NCBI GenBank assembly: GCA_947069175.1
Contig: CAMTDV010000003.1
Coordinates: 45,723,606-45,787,605, forward strand
Reading direction: 5' to 3'
Origin: Scalesia atractyloides
Taxonomy: Eukaryota > Streptophyta > Magnoliopsida > Asterales > Asteraceae
Length of the DNA stretch: 64,000 bases
How positions within the stretch are numbered: the stretch's first letter is position 1; each line of letters begins with the position of its first letter. Below, in pieces: positions 10,679 through 20,333 of the stretch. The notes under the pieces are model-generated. The model was not told where the DNA came from. It searched no databases and saw only the letters and a list, made by a program, of their open reading frames with translations. Both the position numbers and the translations under genes were made by a program.

Positions 10679-11774
10679 TTACAAAGGGTGTTTAACTTAA
10701 GAAGACTAAGAATATTTGTAGACCATTATATTGTAATTTTAGATAAATAAGATAGAATATTAGCGATTTTATAAATTATGTTTTATTTTTAATGATTGAT
10801 TTAATAGTATAGGAGTAAAAATGTAATTTCGACATATTATAAATATGAAAACCAGATGCAAGTTCCCTAAATCTTTTTTAAACAACAATACCTTTGTTAT
10901 ACATAATTTTTTGAAAGAATATTACCCCATAATAATAAACACTTTTTTTATCTTTAATATGAGTATCGTATTACTATATAAAAATTACATTTAAACTAGG
11001 TGTTTCTAGTCCATGGTGTTTTTGGTTATATTTATACAATTGTGTTTTATTTGTAGCAGATACATAGCGTTTTATTTTGTAGGTAACAAAGAGTTTATTA
11101 TAGAGCGTTTTAGTAGTAGCATGAACATGGTATTTTATTTTATAGTCAATAAATGGTACACAGTGTTATATTTTACATATAACAAAGGGAATATGGTATT
11201 TTATTTTACACGACATGATGTTTTTATCATAACTAAAGAATAACCTTATTAACTTTTATACCATTTATCCTAATTATTAATGATTACCACAACAACCAGC
11301 TCAATCATCACCTCACTACCCACTTCCACCACTAATGCAAACTTGTAAAGGAAGAGGGAGGGGGAAACATGCAAAGGTTTAGAAAGAGAAAGAGAGGAAG
11401 GGAGATGGGTTTACAAATAAAGTTGTTTGGTTTTTATTTAAAGAGTAAACTGCCATTTTAGTCCCTGATGTTTGGTCACTTTTGCCATTTTAGCCTAAAA
11501 CTCAAACGTTTTGAATATGGGTCACTGTGACTTCAATTTTGTTACCATTTTGGTCCAAAAGTGTTATAAAGTTGTTTGGTTTTTATTTAAATAGTAAAAT
11601 GCCATTTTAGTCCCTGAGGTTTGGTTTCTTTTGTCATTTTAGTCTAAAACTCAAACCTTTTGAATATGGGTCCCCGTGACTTAAATTTTGTTGCCATTTT
11701 GGTCCAAAAGTGAAATCAGCTCATATTTGTCTAATAAAATCCGGGATATTTTTTCCTTTTCATTAGGGCAAAAT
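10679..11774. repeat. 1.1-kb direct repeat, copy 1
   Basis: Matches 13403-14495 in the same orientation over its whole length, from ACAAAGGGTGTTTAA to CATTAGGGCAAAAT. It contains a tract of tandem TATTTTATTTTA-like phrases (11040-11215) and two tandem copies of the AGTCCCTGAGGTTTGG end motif (11450-11710). The open frame at 11013-11243 and its partner at 13735-13941 are parallel low-complexity reads and not genes. Confidence 0.8.
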
Positions 11775-12594
11775 GGTCAATAAAAAGTTATAGATATAAA
11801 AAATAAATTAAAAAAATATTACTCTCCTTCATTCTTCTCTCTCTTCCCACCATCACCATCAACCATCTGCTACCATCACTACCACCACCACCACCATCAT
11901 GAAAAACACCACCACTACCAACCCTCCTTCAACCACCATCACGCCATCTACTAACCCCCATCATCACCGCCCCATCTACTCTTCATCCACAAGCCCACCA
12001 ATCGGATCTAAACAGTCTTCATCAAGAGCGACTGGTGCCGGAGCTGAACAGTAGTCGAAAATTGGATTTGAAGAACAATCGTCTTTAGATTGAAGAATTA
12101 CTGTCAGGTATGAGGAAACCCAGTTAAGGGAGGCACTGTAGCCTCAAAAATACCTTCATTTCCATCCAACCTCTCTTTTTTTCCAACCTCTAATTCATAA
12201 AGATAAACCAAATCATTATGACAAACACACTTTAACACCCCTACACAGATTCATGCCACTTACACAACATCGTGGATGCTTAAAAATTAAAATAAGTTAC
12301 AAAAATTTTTATTTTTTAAGTTAAGCAAAACTCACTTTTTAATAAAAGAATATAATTAAACAGAAGTTGCAGACATAAGAATTGTTGGAATGCAATTGCA
12401 CCAACCACTTGCACCACTGGCCACCCACAACCACCCCAACACCATCGGCCACCCACAACTGCCCTTACATCACCGTCCCGCATTAACCACCACCCCTGCA
12501 TCATCTTCTTGTTCTCTAGAATTATATTATAGAATTTGGGGAGAGAAAGGGAGAAAGAGCTCTTAGACTTTAACGAGAATGTGTGTGTGTTTTT

Positions 12595-12632
<38 letters not shown>

Positions 12633-12851
12633 TTTTTAATTAACATATGCTTTTAATTATAATGATCATTTTGCCTCTGAGCAAAAGGACAAAATACAAG
12701 GATTTTATTAGACAAATATGAGCTGATTTAACTTTTGGATCAAAAATGACAACAAAATTGAAACCACAGTGATACAGATTCAAAAGATTTAAGTTTAGGA
12801 CTAAAGTGAAAAAAATGACCAAACCTTAGGGACCAAAATGATAGTTTACTG
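11444..12851. mobile_element. Long-TIR element with AGTCCCTGAGGTTTGG ends
   Basis: The left end (AGAGTAAACTGCCATTTTAG, GTCCCTGATGTTTGG, TCAAACGTTTTGAATATGGG) is inverted at the right end (12700-12851: AACCTTAGGGACCAAAATG, ATAGTTTACT). TIRs span about 150 bp. The interior is non-coding: a CCACCATCA-rich stretch (11840-12000), a (TA)n at 12599-12630, and short open frames without motifs. This end motif is widespread in plants (recalled). Confidence 0.6.
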
Positions 12852-13366
12852 TTATCTGAAAGTTAATAGAAATATAAAAAAGAAAATTAGAAAACAAAAA
12901 AAATTAGTAACACGTCCAAATTACCCCTAAGTTACCACTTCGTATTAGTGATTTGAATAGAAATGACAATACAACGTACATGCCACGTTCTCAAATACAA
13001 AAAAGCTTATTTTTATGAAACAAACAAATATGATAAATTTAAAGGGTGATTCTCTATTTATAAAGGACAAAATAGTATGCTTGTTTCAGTTGTAGTTGTT
13101 TTTTCAAAGTGATATATGAAGAAGGCCATTGAAACATAAACGCCATTTTCCAATATTACTTTGGAAAAACGCCATTGAAACAAGCATAAAAAATAAAATG
13201 CCATATCTGTTACATATAACACGACTTATTTAGGGGAACATGAACAACGACAATCCTGACACTACATATCATTTAGCGCCCCTGTCACGTGTTTGACCAG
13301 AATCCGTTCTCACCGTTATCACACTTCCAACCGTTTTCTCCTAATCCCATTTCTCTTTCTCTCTCT

Positions 13367-13400
<34 letters not shown>

Positions 13401-13402
13401 GT
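12852..13402. other. Unassigned spacer ending in (TA)n
   Basis: No gene seen. Contains two AAACGCCATT phrases (13138-13175) related to the repeat at 8042-10678, a CTCTCT run (13350-13370) and (TA)n (13370-13397). Confidence 0.4.
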
Positions 13403-14495
13403 CTACAAAGGGTGTTTAATCTAAGAAGACTAAGAAGATTTGTAGACCTATATTGTAATTTTAGATAAATAAGATAGAATATTGGCGATTTTATAAATTA
13501 TGTTTTATTTTTAATGATTGATTTAATAGTATAGGAGTAAAAATGTAATTTCGACATATTATAAATATGAAAACCAGATGCAAGTTCCCCCAATCTTTTT
13601 TAAACGACAATACCTTTGTTACACATAATTTTTAAAAGAAGATTGCACCATAATAATAAACACTTTTTTTTTATCTTTAATATGAGTACCATTTTACTAC
13701 ATAAAAATTACGTTTAACTAGGTGTTTCTAGTCCATGATGTTTTTGGTTATATTTATACAATTGTGTTTTATTTGTATCAGATACATAGTGTTTTATTTT
13801 GTAGGTAACAAAGAGTTTATTATAGAGTGTTTTATTAGTAGCATGAACATGGTATTTTATTTTGTAATTAATAAATGGTACACACTATTATATTTTGCAT
13901 ATAATAAAGGGAATATTGTATTTTATTTTACACGAACATGATGTTTTATCATAACTAAAGAATAACCTTATTTACTTTTATACCATTTATCCTAATTATT
14001 AATGATTACCACAACAACCAGGTCTATCATCACCCCACTACCCACTTCCACCACTAATGCAAACTTGTAAAGGAAGAGGGAGGGGGAAACATGCAAAGGT
14101 TTAGAAAGAGAAAGAGAGGAAGGGGGGATGGGTTTATAAATAAAGTTGTTTAGCTTTTATTTAAAGAGTAAACTGCCATTTTAATCCCTGAGGTTTGATC
14201 ACTTTTGCCATTTTAGCCTAAAACTCAAACCTTTTGAATATGGGTCACTGTGACTTCAATTCTGTTGCCATTTTGGTCCAAAAGTGAAATAAAGTTGTTT
14301 GGTTTTTATTTAAAGAGTAAACTGCCATTTTAGTCCCTGAGATTTGGTTACTTTTGCCATTTTAGTCTAAAACTCAAACCTTTTGAATATGGGTCCCTGT
14401 GACTTCAATTTTGTTGCCATTTTTGCCCAAAAGTGAAATAAGCTCATATTTGTCTAATAAAATTCAGGTATTTTTCCTTTTCATTAGGGCAAAAT
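13403..14495. repeat. 1.1-kb direct repeat, copy 2
   Basis: Second copy of 10679-11774, in the same orientation, with scattered substitutions and small indels. It stops at the same point (CATTAGGGCAAAAT), after which the two copies diverge completely. It includes two tandem left ends of the AGTCCCTGAGGTTTGG element but not the rest of that element. Confidence 0.8.
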
Positions 14496-14759
14496 ATAAC
14501 AGATTCTCTTTTCATTTGCAAGAAGTATATGTAGTTTCCGTATTACATTTCAATGTCGATTTACCACAAACAATCATCAAGTAATCAAATAACTGAAAAC
14601 AAAGTTAAATATAACAGATATAACATATATAACATAACTTTGTACATCCATAACAATATGTATACGTACAGTTGAATACAAAATACAAAACGTCTCTGCA
14701 TACGAGTCGGAGTCGGGATCGGGATCTGGCTGCTGCGGCTGCTGGCGTTGATGTGGTGC

Positions 14760-15968
14760 TCAAGGTGGTGGGAGCGATATGGGAGGTAACCCATCTCTCT
14801 CTCGTCTATCATGTATCTCCCGAACTACCCAGCCCATGAGATCCATAAGCATGTCGAGGTCGGCTCGTAAGCGCGGGTATGCTGCACCTCCCGGGGCATG
14901 ACCTGGAATGACATGCTGCCGAAACTGGGGCGCCCCGTGAGGTGGTGGTGGCGGTGGCGGTGTCGATCCGTCTAAATCAACCGGAGGCTCCTGGACGACC
15001 GCTGCCTCATCTGCCGGGGGATAGACGGGATCGAACTGATCTGGCAGCGGCTCCGGAATCCATGGGTCGCCTTCGCGGGTTTTAAACCGCTCGCCTAGCA
15101 CGCCGAACCTCTTCACCAGCTTCATCCCCCGCAATGTCTGAAAACCCATCAGCGTGGACGGCATGGCCAGCTGCAAGTGTGGGTCCGTCTCCGGCAAAAG
15201 ACCCAACGACCGGGCAATCAAGGTGATGTACGCCCCGCTGTACAAAAAGCCGCGCTCCTGCCGGTGATGGGCGGAGGCGAAGTACTGGGCGAGACTGTGC
15301 GTAAGTGTGCACGGACTCCTGTACAATAGGCAATAGTAGAAAAATAAATCGGTGCTCGTACACCCCTCACGGCTGTGTCCGCGAGTGGTAATAGACGTAA
15401 CGAGCATCCGATGTAGATACCTGCACATAATATTAGCGAAATACGGAAATTAATTCTAGCAATAATAATCAAATAATTACCGTAGTAAACGTACGCACCT
15501 GTACAACGGGTCGGCAACGTGTGAAATCCTCCATTTCGCCCTGACATGCTCCCAAGTGCCATGGCCTGCGAGCACCTCCCAAAATCCCAAAAGAGTGGGT
15601 CTATCTACCACCACTAGCCCCTCCGTATAAACATTCGTAGCAATCTCCTCCTGCAGGTATATGCCACTATGAACGGCAAACACAGCAAGCGTCATCGAAC
15701 GCCACACACCGGCAAGCCTAAATGAAACCTCAGGTGGAGGGGGAGGAGCCTGTGGCTAGGGAGGCGGCTGGTCGGCCCGTGGAGGGTGGAACGTGAAGGT
15801 CGACAGGAACTCGATGAGACGTGCATCCGGTGTAGCTTTCCGCAAAAACGGGCGGCCTCGATGTCGGCGGGAACTCAAGATAGGGGTGGCCGTGTAGTGG
15901 ATCCGCCTGCGCTGGCGGCACCCGTCGCAGACCATGCGGATGTGGGTCCCCGGGTATCGAATCTCCAA
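14760..15968 (-). pseudogene. Plant-transposon-associated protein gene, spliced and interrupted
   Basis: Reads right to left. An upstream exon ends in a Pro-rich run, is hit by TAG at about 15753-15755 (a Gln context, PPP-stop-PQAPPPP), and continues in the same frame (RLAGVWRSMTLAV) to a donor at 15498. A 78-bp intron (15421-15498, GT-AG) joins the codons for DPLYR and YLHRML; the junction is clean. The second exon runs to 14760 and carries YLHRMLVTSITTRG, CLLYRSP and GAYITLIARSLGL, a Pro run, and a C-terminal RADLDMLMDLMG helix. The YLHRxL...CLLYRxP...GxYIT pattern resembles the putative plant transposon protein / Athila ORF1-like domain (recalled). It sits downstream of the FAR1-type transposase on the same strand, so it may be a second gene of that transposon. 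Exons before 15968 are not resolved. Confidence 0.55.
15421..15498 (-). other. Intron of the transposon-associated gene
   Basis: On the minus strand it starts gtgcgtac and ends atgtgcag. Removing it joins TACAG to GTATCTACAT in frame, restoring a continuous domain. This is a deduced splice, not an observed transcript. Confidence 0.65.
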
Positions 15969-16094
15969 TCTCCTCGATAACTAATCTGCGATTATATTAA
16001 CAATGTAACACAAATAATAACAATAAACCGAATATTAACACATAATATTAAAACATTATATTATATAAGTTAAATAAAAGAAAAAAAATAAACC

Positions 16095-16490
16095 GGTCGT
16101 CTACAGGGGTCGTCTAGGGGTAGACTCCCCGTCTTGTTCATCAAAAACCCACAAATTTGAACATCACAGCCCAAAAAACCACAAAATTCGTCAAATTCAA
16201 ACACAATCTACAGTCTAAATGCATAATACATTAAAGATTAATGAAGTTTAGGTGAAAATACGTACCAGAGATGCTTGAATTCCTCAAAAATACGCTCCGA
16301 ATACGGTTGAAATGGTAGAATACGTATGTGTGTGTGTTTGAGTGTGTGTATGTTTGGTGTCGTATGTGGCTGGTCGTCTAGGCTGGCCAGCCATATACGA
16401 CCAATAGCCGGGTCGTCTAGGACCAGACGTCACGTATGGAATAAATGGCGAATTACCATTTTACCCCTGAGTGGCCACCCGTCTAGGCCT
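16095..16490. repeat. CGTCTAGG palindromic repeats, left cluster
   Basis: Copies at about 16095-16136, 16371-16402, 16410-16439 and 16476-16492 share the core GTCGTCTAGG and are often followed by its inverted TAGAC or CCAGAC. The right cluster is at 18437-18690. Clustered subterminal repeats are typical transposase-binding regions in CACTA and some Mutator-like elements; that role here is inference. Confidence 0.6.
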
Positions 16491-16513
16491 AATTCATGGG
16501 TAAAATGGTAATT
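16451..16513. other. 16-bp inverted repeat overlapping the transposase 3' end
   Basis: Arms 16451-16466 (AATTACCATTTTACCC) and 16498-16513 are perfect complements around a 31-base spacer containing a CGTCTAGG core. The stop codon of the transposase frame (16512-16514) lies at the right arm. A foldback of this kind could act in 3' processing or be a small insertion. Confidence 0.6.
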
Positions 16514-18307
16514 AACGACGCTGAGCTGTAAAACATTTGCGACTCTGATCAGTCCACGCAAAGACAAACATTTGCTTGTAGTCTTTCAGCCAGTAATCAT
16601 ACACGTACGTAAACACCCCTAATAGGTATCAATAATTAGTTAAAGTTACATAGGTAGGTCACATTTTATTACAAAAACTTACTTGAACGTTTGCACTCCA
16701 CAAGTCGCTTTTGCAAGTGGTGCAAGTTGCACTCGTATATGGGTATCGATGGAGACTCACACAATCTCCCCCAAGATGACAAAATTTTTTGTCATTCTTC
16801 TTCTGTGAATGCGCTCTTACAGTGCAATATTCTGTTGAATGTGAAACCTGCAGAGATATCGAGAGGCGTTTGGAAAAACTTTAGCACACGCGTTAATTAG
16901 GGTCAGGTCTCTATCCGTTACAATAACACGTGGCTTCATACATTCGTCCAACATTGACCTGATCCTCTCAAGCACCCATACAAAGTTATCACTACGTTCT
17001 TTGCAGATAACGGCATGCGCGATAGAAAACGAATAGTTGGTGGGCGTTATACCAACTATCTAGACAAATGACATGTTGTATACGTTCGTCTTGTACGTGG
17101 AATCGATCAGCAAAACGTGCGGGAACGCACACCACATTTCACTCGAGTAGGGATGAACAAAGAAGATCTCTGTAACGACCTCTGTTTTGGGTTCCTCCCG
17201 TGTCTCGTAAATAAATTCGTTTGTAATAAGGATGTTTTCTAGCGATTGCATGGGAGTCAGTCCGTATCTTTGTTCGGCCGTAATCTTCTGAACTGCGTTT
17301 TGAACGTCTTTCAGAACATGGAAACTGTCGGGGAACTGGTTCCTTATCGTTTGAAAAATTCTGCGCGGCTCCACGTTTTGTGCTGTCAACTGCCCGATCA
17401 ATCTATATTCGTCAGGAGCAAACCTTCGTAGAAACACGTGGCCCGACAGGTCCTGACAGACTTCGTGGTTATGTTCAGTCTTTCCCCCTTTTATCCCCCA
17501 TGTTTCATACGGATGGTCTCGCACAGCCACCAGGTAAAACGGGCAACCGCTTTTCTTGCTTCCAGCTTTTCTAACCGTTGTTGTAGTATGGTGCTCACTA
17601 CCACGGTTACATTCAAGCCATACCCTCCCGGTCCTTCCACCAATTTTCTTGGATCGTCGGGTCACAATAACGAAACCATCCGCCTTTGCCGTTTCCTGTG
17701 CCTAGTTTTTTAGCTCATCTAGAAAGTTGAAAACATGTAAAATCGATAGCGTTATGTTAGATTTTATGTTTACTCAACTGCACAACATAAATAAATAAGT
17801 TTTGATACCGTCTTTGTGAGGTACGGATTGCCTGTGCATGGGGGTGCCTCACCACCATATCCTCCACCATTAGGATAGACTTGTTGACTGTACAAAGAAC
17901 GTGTTGCATTATGACTTTCGTAACAGTCTCCTCCGTATCCATCCGGACCGTGAGGTTGCACGTACGAGTATTCACACCCGTATCCATAATCCGGAAACCC
18001 ATGTTGCGTAGGATAACATGGTGCATCAACATGGTACGAGTCGTCCACATGAGATGTTTCTTCAACGGGAGGAAGCTCGTTCAAAACTATAAACGGTCCG
18101 TTTTGATTTCCTTGTACACTTGACACAATTTCTCTTGCTCGTTAGAATCGGGAACAGCGGTCTCCCCCTTACAACGGTATCATCATTAGTAAATAATTAA
18201 AACAGCAACTAGTTTAACTTGATAACTGTTACCGGATTGGCTTCAGGCACCCATGACTCGCCATAATACGCCCCAAAGAAATAGTCGCCGTCCCAGTTTG
18301 ATGACAT
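16512..18307 (-). pseudogene. FAR1-type Mutator-like transposase, broken
   Basis: Five exon blocks can be joined. 18233-18307 begins with an ATG (MSSNWDGDYFFG). After a 65-bp intron (18168-18232), 17809-18167 encodes a Tyr/Gly/Pro-rich N-terminus with a frame shift near 18122. A third intron of about 100 bp leads to AQETAKADGFVIVTRRS at about 17705. 17060-17705 is the FAR1-like DNA-binding region (GCPFYLVA, TEHNHE) and the transposase start LLIDSTYKTNVYNM, whose Asp matches the first catalytic Asp of MULE transposases. A TAG replaces the codon after SFV (about 17057), but the frame continues through VIVTDRDL, the second Asp region. Further stops or shifts occur near 16820 and 16785. A 64-bp intron (16619-16682) leads to YVYDYWLKDYKQMFVF and a stop at 16512. 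The C-terminal third of the usual protein is missing. Confidence 0.75.
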
Positions 18308-18436
18308 TTCACTACCTTTGAATGATATCAGATAAAGTAATATAAGCCAAAGAAGAAGACATAGATAATTCCGAGGATGAAGTGAAAAATTTATGCGACA
18401 TCAAATGCTCTGCAGACTCTATTTAACAAAGAAATA

Positions 18437-18690
18437 TACGCCCTGTCTAGGTCTAGACGAGGCGTATCACTACTGCTTTACTGGCATGCATGCAGACCAC
18501 CAAAGTCAAAATCAACCTTCAAGACGGGTCGTCTAGGCCTAGACAACCCGTATTGGGCAGGTCGTCTTCGGGGTCCGTCTAGGGCTAGACGCCCCGTCTG
18601 ATGTGACTGATTTGACATTATACGAGGGCAGGAATGTGGTCGGAGAAAAGGAACCCTAGACGCCCCGTTTAGGTCTAGATGATCCGTCTC
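18437..18690. repeat. CGTCTAGG palindromic repeats, right cluster
   Basis: At least four copies: 18437-18466 (TACGCC ... GGCGTA ends around CTAGGTCTAG), 18523-18551, 18570-18597 and 18655-18690. Each is a near-palindrome built on CGTCTAGG-N-CTAGACG. Together with 16095-16490 they bracket the transposase gene. Confidence 0.65.
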
Positions 18691-18991
18691 GAAAGTGTCT
18701 AAATAGTCAGCTGGGTGTGTGAATATCTAGAAAATAGTCTATGTACTCTTTCCGGATTCCGATTGAAACAATTAAATAAGAAAAAGAAAAAAAAACTTTC
18801 TTCGTTTTGAAGCTCTTGCATGTTAAAGGGCCTCGTTTTTATTTTACTGAAAATATTTGATTAAATGAATTGCCAATAAATTTGGATAACATTTATAATT
18901 TACGTCCCACCGAACAAATTTATGAATGATAAATTGTTATATCCCACTTACTTTTACAGGTTACAAGGACATAACTAATATACCTTCTCAC
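18691..18991. other. Spacer between the transposon and the LINE remnant
   Basis: No gene seen. Contains an A-rich run (18778-18796). No clear terminal inverted repeat of the Mutator-like element could be located. Confidence 0.3.
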
Positions 18992-19385
18992 CCACTGTTA
19001 CATTGCGACGGCTATATGGCAGTTTGTTTCCTCTTGGTGCGGCATCCCTCCGGTGTTCGCTTTCTCAGTCCTTGACCTTCTCGAAGTACATAAATGGATG
19101 AAGCTGGGGAAAACTAAAAGAAAGCGGTCCAGGGTGTCATTTTTACAGCGTGTTGGGTTATTTGAAAAGCAAGGAACACAAGATATTTTCTAATAAAGAC
19201 GACGGAACGGCTAAGTCAAAGAAAAATATTAGATTGCTAAATTATATTTGGAAGATATTAAGTCTTCTTGGATAATTTATCGTGGAAATATTGGTGTGAA
19301 TTCTCTTTGTAATTTTTTGTGTTTTGGCTCTAGTGTCTTGATACTAGTCGTTTTTAATGAAATAGCTGTTTAAAAAAAATTAACC
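18992..19385 (+). mobile_element. LINE retrotransposon 3' end (RT zinc-binding tail)
   Basis: The translation in shifting frames gives the C-terminal region of a plant LINE ORF2: ATAIWQFVSSWCGIPP (from about 19003), then SVLDLLEVHKW, then after a frame slip near 19125 GVIFTACWVI followed by TGA where Trp is expected, KARNTRYF, and a terminal LDNLSWKYWCEFSL with stop at 19310-19312. The 3' UTR has the LINE-like phrase GTGTCTTGATACTAGTC and ends in an A-rich run at about 19372-19383. Dead fragment, 5' truncated, as is usual for LINEs. Confidence 0.75.
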
Positions 19386-20219
19386 CCTAGTCTTAAGTTC
19401 ATGGTTATCCAAAATTGGCCCTTTGAGTTTACAATATTTAATATCTATTTATAAATAATAAAATAAGTAATTATGTGAGTCTTAAGAGTTTGTTTAACTT
19501 TCCTTATCTTACTAATTCGTAATTATACTAATAAAACACAATATATTATTTAAATATACTAAATATAGTTATTTAGATGTATTAAATTACTAGCTAGAAA
19601 TAATATGTAATTTAAATAATATTCTACAAAATATTATTATTTTATTCCAAAATGTTTCTTACTAATTTTTCTAATATTTCAGTGTAATACATAGATATAA
19701 CAAAAGGATATACGGTACAATCGGTTAAAAGACTTTTCCAAATTACAAAAAGTGGGAAGAAAGTTATATTTTGCCCACAAATATATGTCACGTCTGAACG
19801 TAGTACAGATTTTTTTAGCTTAAAATAAAATGTCGGGGCCACGTAGCTTTTTTTGAGTGGTTAAACTGAAACATTAAAAACTAAAAAATACACCTTTCCC
19901 CATGGTGAAGGAAGCTCTTGATTATTGGTGGTAACGCATCTATATATTACATTTTAGCTTCATTTGGCAGAAATAACTAGACATAGTAACACACGCACAC
20001 AAAAACACAGATGAGATTCTTTAACAACCATAAAATCCAACTCAAATGGGGTTGAAGTTTCATCCAAGAATATGTGACCAGGTAACAAGAACATAACAGT
20101 TGGTGTAGAAGTACGCTGTAGCAGATGAAAAGAATCTGTAATAAGAATAGAAAATTCAATACTTTAATTTGGATTATTGGCTGTTATGGTAGTTGTAATT
20201 TTCTATTTGATTACAGATC
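19386..20219. other. Downstream region of the MADS gene
   Basis: AT-rich, no gene recognised. The part nearest 20219 should contain the 3' UTR and poly(A) site of the minus-strand MADS gene. Open frames at 19642-19842 and 19977-20159 lack any motif. Confidence 0.4.
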
Positions 20220-20333
20220 TTATCCCTTAAAAAGAGGAAGTGTAGTAAGTTGGGGTGAATGGATCTGGTTAGTTGCAAGGTTGTTAAGACCCCCACCTTC
20301 ATCATCGAAACCAATCTCCTGAACAGATGCAAT
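20220..20333 (-). CDS. FLC-like: MADS gene exon 7 (C-terminal region and stop)
   Basis: Acceptor cttacag/ATTGCATC. Encodes 37 residues starting IASVQEIGFDDEGGG and ending LTTLPLFKG before TAA at 20220-20222. An acidic/Gly stretch followed by a short Leu-rich end resembles the C-terminus of FLC-type proteins. Confidence 0.78.
   Translation of the reverse strand: MASVQEIGFDDEGGGLNNLATNQIHSPQLTTLPLFKG

Noticed and set aside
12316..12504. Trp/Gly-rich minus-strand open frame
   Set aside because: Complement of a CCACCACCA-type repeat inside a non-coding TIR element.
11013..13941. Paired hydrophobic open frames (11013-11243 and 13735-13941)
   Set aside because: They come from TATTTTATTTTA-like tandem sequence in the two copies of a direct repeat; composition alone explains hydrophobicity.
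15730..15921. Alternative Pro-rich frame for the transposon-associated gene
   Set aside because: The frame through 15756-15968 continues, past one stop, into the conserved downstream domain; this one ends without joining it.
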